DNA of 14,335 bases from an uncultured Christensenellaceae bacterium (GTDB lineage Bacteria; Bacillota; Clostridia; Christensenellales; Pumilibacteraceae): contig CAJUQF010000046.1 in NCBI GenBank assembly GCA_910588315.1, positions 1 to 14,335 of the forward strand, read 5' to 3'. The notes beneath the pieces were generated by a model, which had not been told where the DNA came from, made no database searches, and was given only the letters and a program-made list of their open reading frames with translations. This document shows, one piece after another, positions 14,244-14,335 of this stretch (within the stretch, counting starts at the first letter, position 1; each line of letters opens with the position of its first letter). Position numbers and translations under genes: made by a program.

Positions 14244-14335
14244 CCCTACGAATTGCACAATGAAAATGCTTTACGATAACAAACGGAACGCCGAGGCGTC
14301 GTTCCCTACGAATTGCACAATATAATTGCTTTACG
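14244..14335. repeat. intergenic repeat with 60-bp period, continuing past the window
   Basis: A segment starting ccctacgaattgcacaat and ending tgctttacg occurs at 14244-14275 and again at 14304-14335, exactly 60 bases later, differing only at a few central bases. Each copy is preceded by a short hairpin ending in the CCCT/TCCCT (AGGG-TGGCG-CCCT at 14235-14247; GGAACG...CGTTCC at 14285-14305). This looks like tandem REP-like non-coding units. The array may extend beyond the window. Confidence 0.7.

Noticed and set aside
14244..14335. CRISPR array
   Set aside because: Only two imperfect copies with mismatches inside the repeat and hairpins in the intervening sequence; no cas genes in the window.

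Overview
The window looks like a piece of a mid-GC, low-complexity-rich Firmicutes (Clostridia-like) chromosome, probably from an uncultured gut lineage. The reasons are the consensus sigma-A promoters, strong AGGAG-type ribosome binding sites, a GH13/GT35/GT5 glycogen cluster of clostridial style, and two surface lipoproteins built from BspA-type leucine-rich repeats and YDG/MBG-type beta repeats with an SGNH esterase. The lineage is an inference from protein style only. Every gene I can support lies on the minus strand, so the window reads right to left.

Right end (14335 to 11058): an intergenic stretch with a 60-bp-period repeat, then a sigma-A promoter, a 962-residue lipoprotein ending in an SGNH/GDSL hydrolase domain, and a textbook intrinsic terminator. 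Middle (10998 to 8831): a second lipoprotein gene with eight Cys/His-containing repeats followed by about ten BspA-type leucine-rich repeats. Its promoter carries a run of nine G between the -35 and -10 boxes, and the reading frame is broken by one extra T in a T4 run. Both are features of phase variation or of sequencing/assembly error. A strong terminator closes this gene.

Centre and left (8730 to 311): the glycogen locus. glgB (branching enzyme, with an unusual 77-residue Lys/Ala-rich tail) has its own near-consensus promoter. After a 330-base gap holding several hairpins come glgA, glgP and a GH13 alpha-glucan hydrolase, probably one operon from an extended -10 promoter in front of glgA. 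Together they would elongate glucan chains (GlgA), branch them (GlgB), and degrade them by phosphorolysis (GlgP) and hydrolysis (GH13). No glgC/glgD (ADP-glucose pyrophosphorylase) is present in the window. GlgA has lost several residues that normally bind the ADP-glucose phosphates, so its synthase activity is open to question.

Far left (298 to 1): directly after the hydrolase gene a strong promoter leads into a partial tRNA-Arg(CCG) cut by the window edge, preceded by a decayed, internally deleted copy of the same tRNA.

The best candidates for something new are the poly-G promoter plus frameshift in the Cys-repeat/LRR lipoprotein, the histone-H1-like tail on GlgB, and the substituted active site of GlgA.
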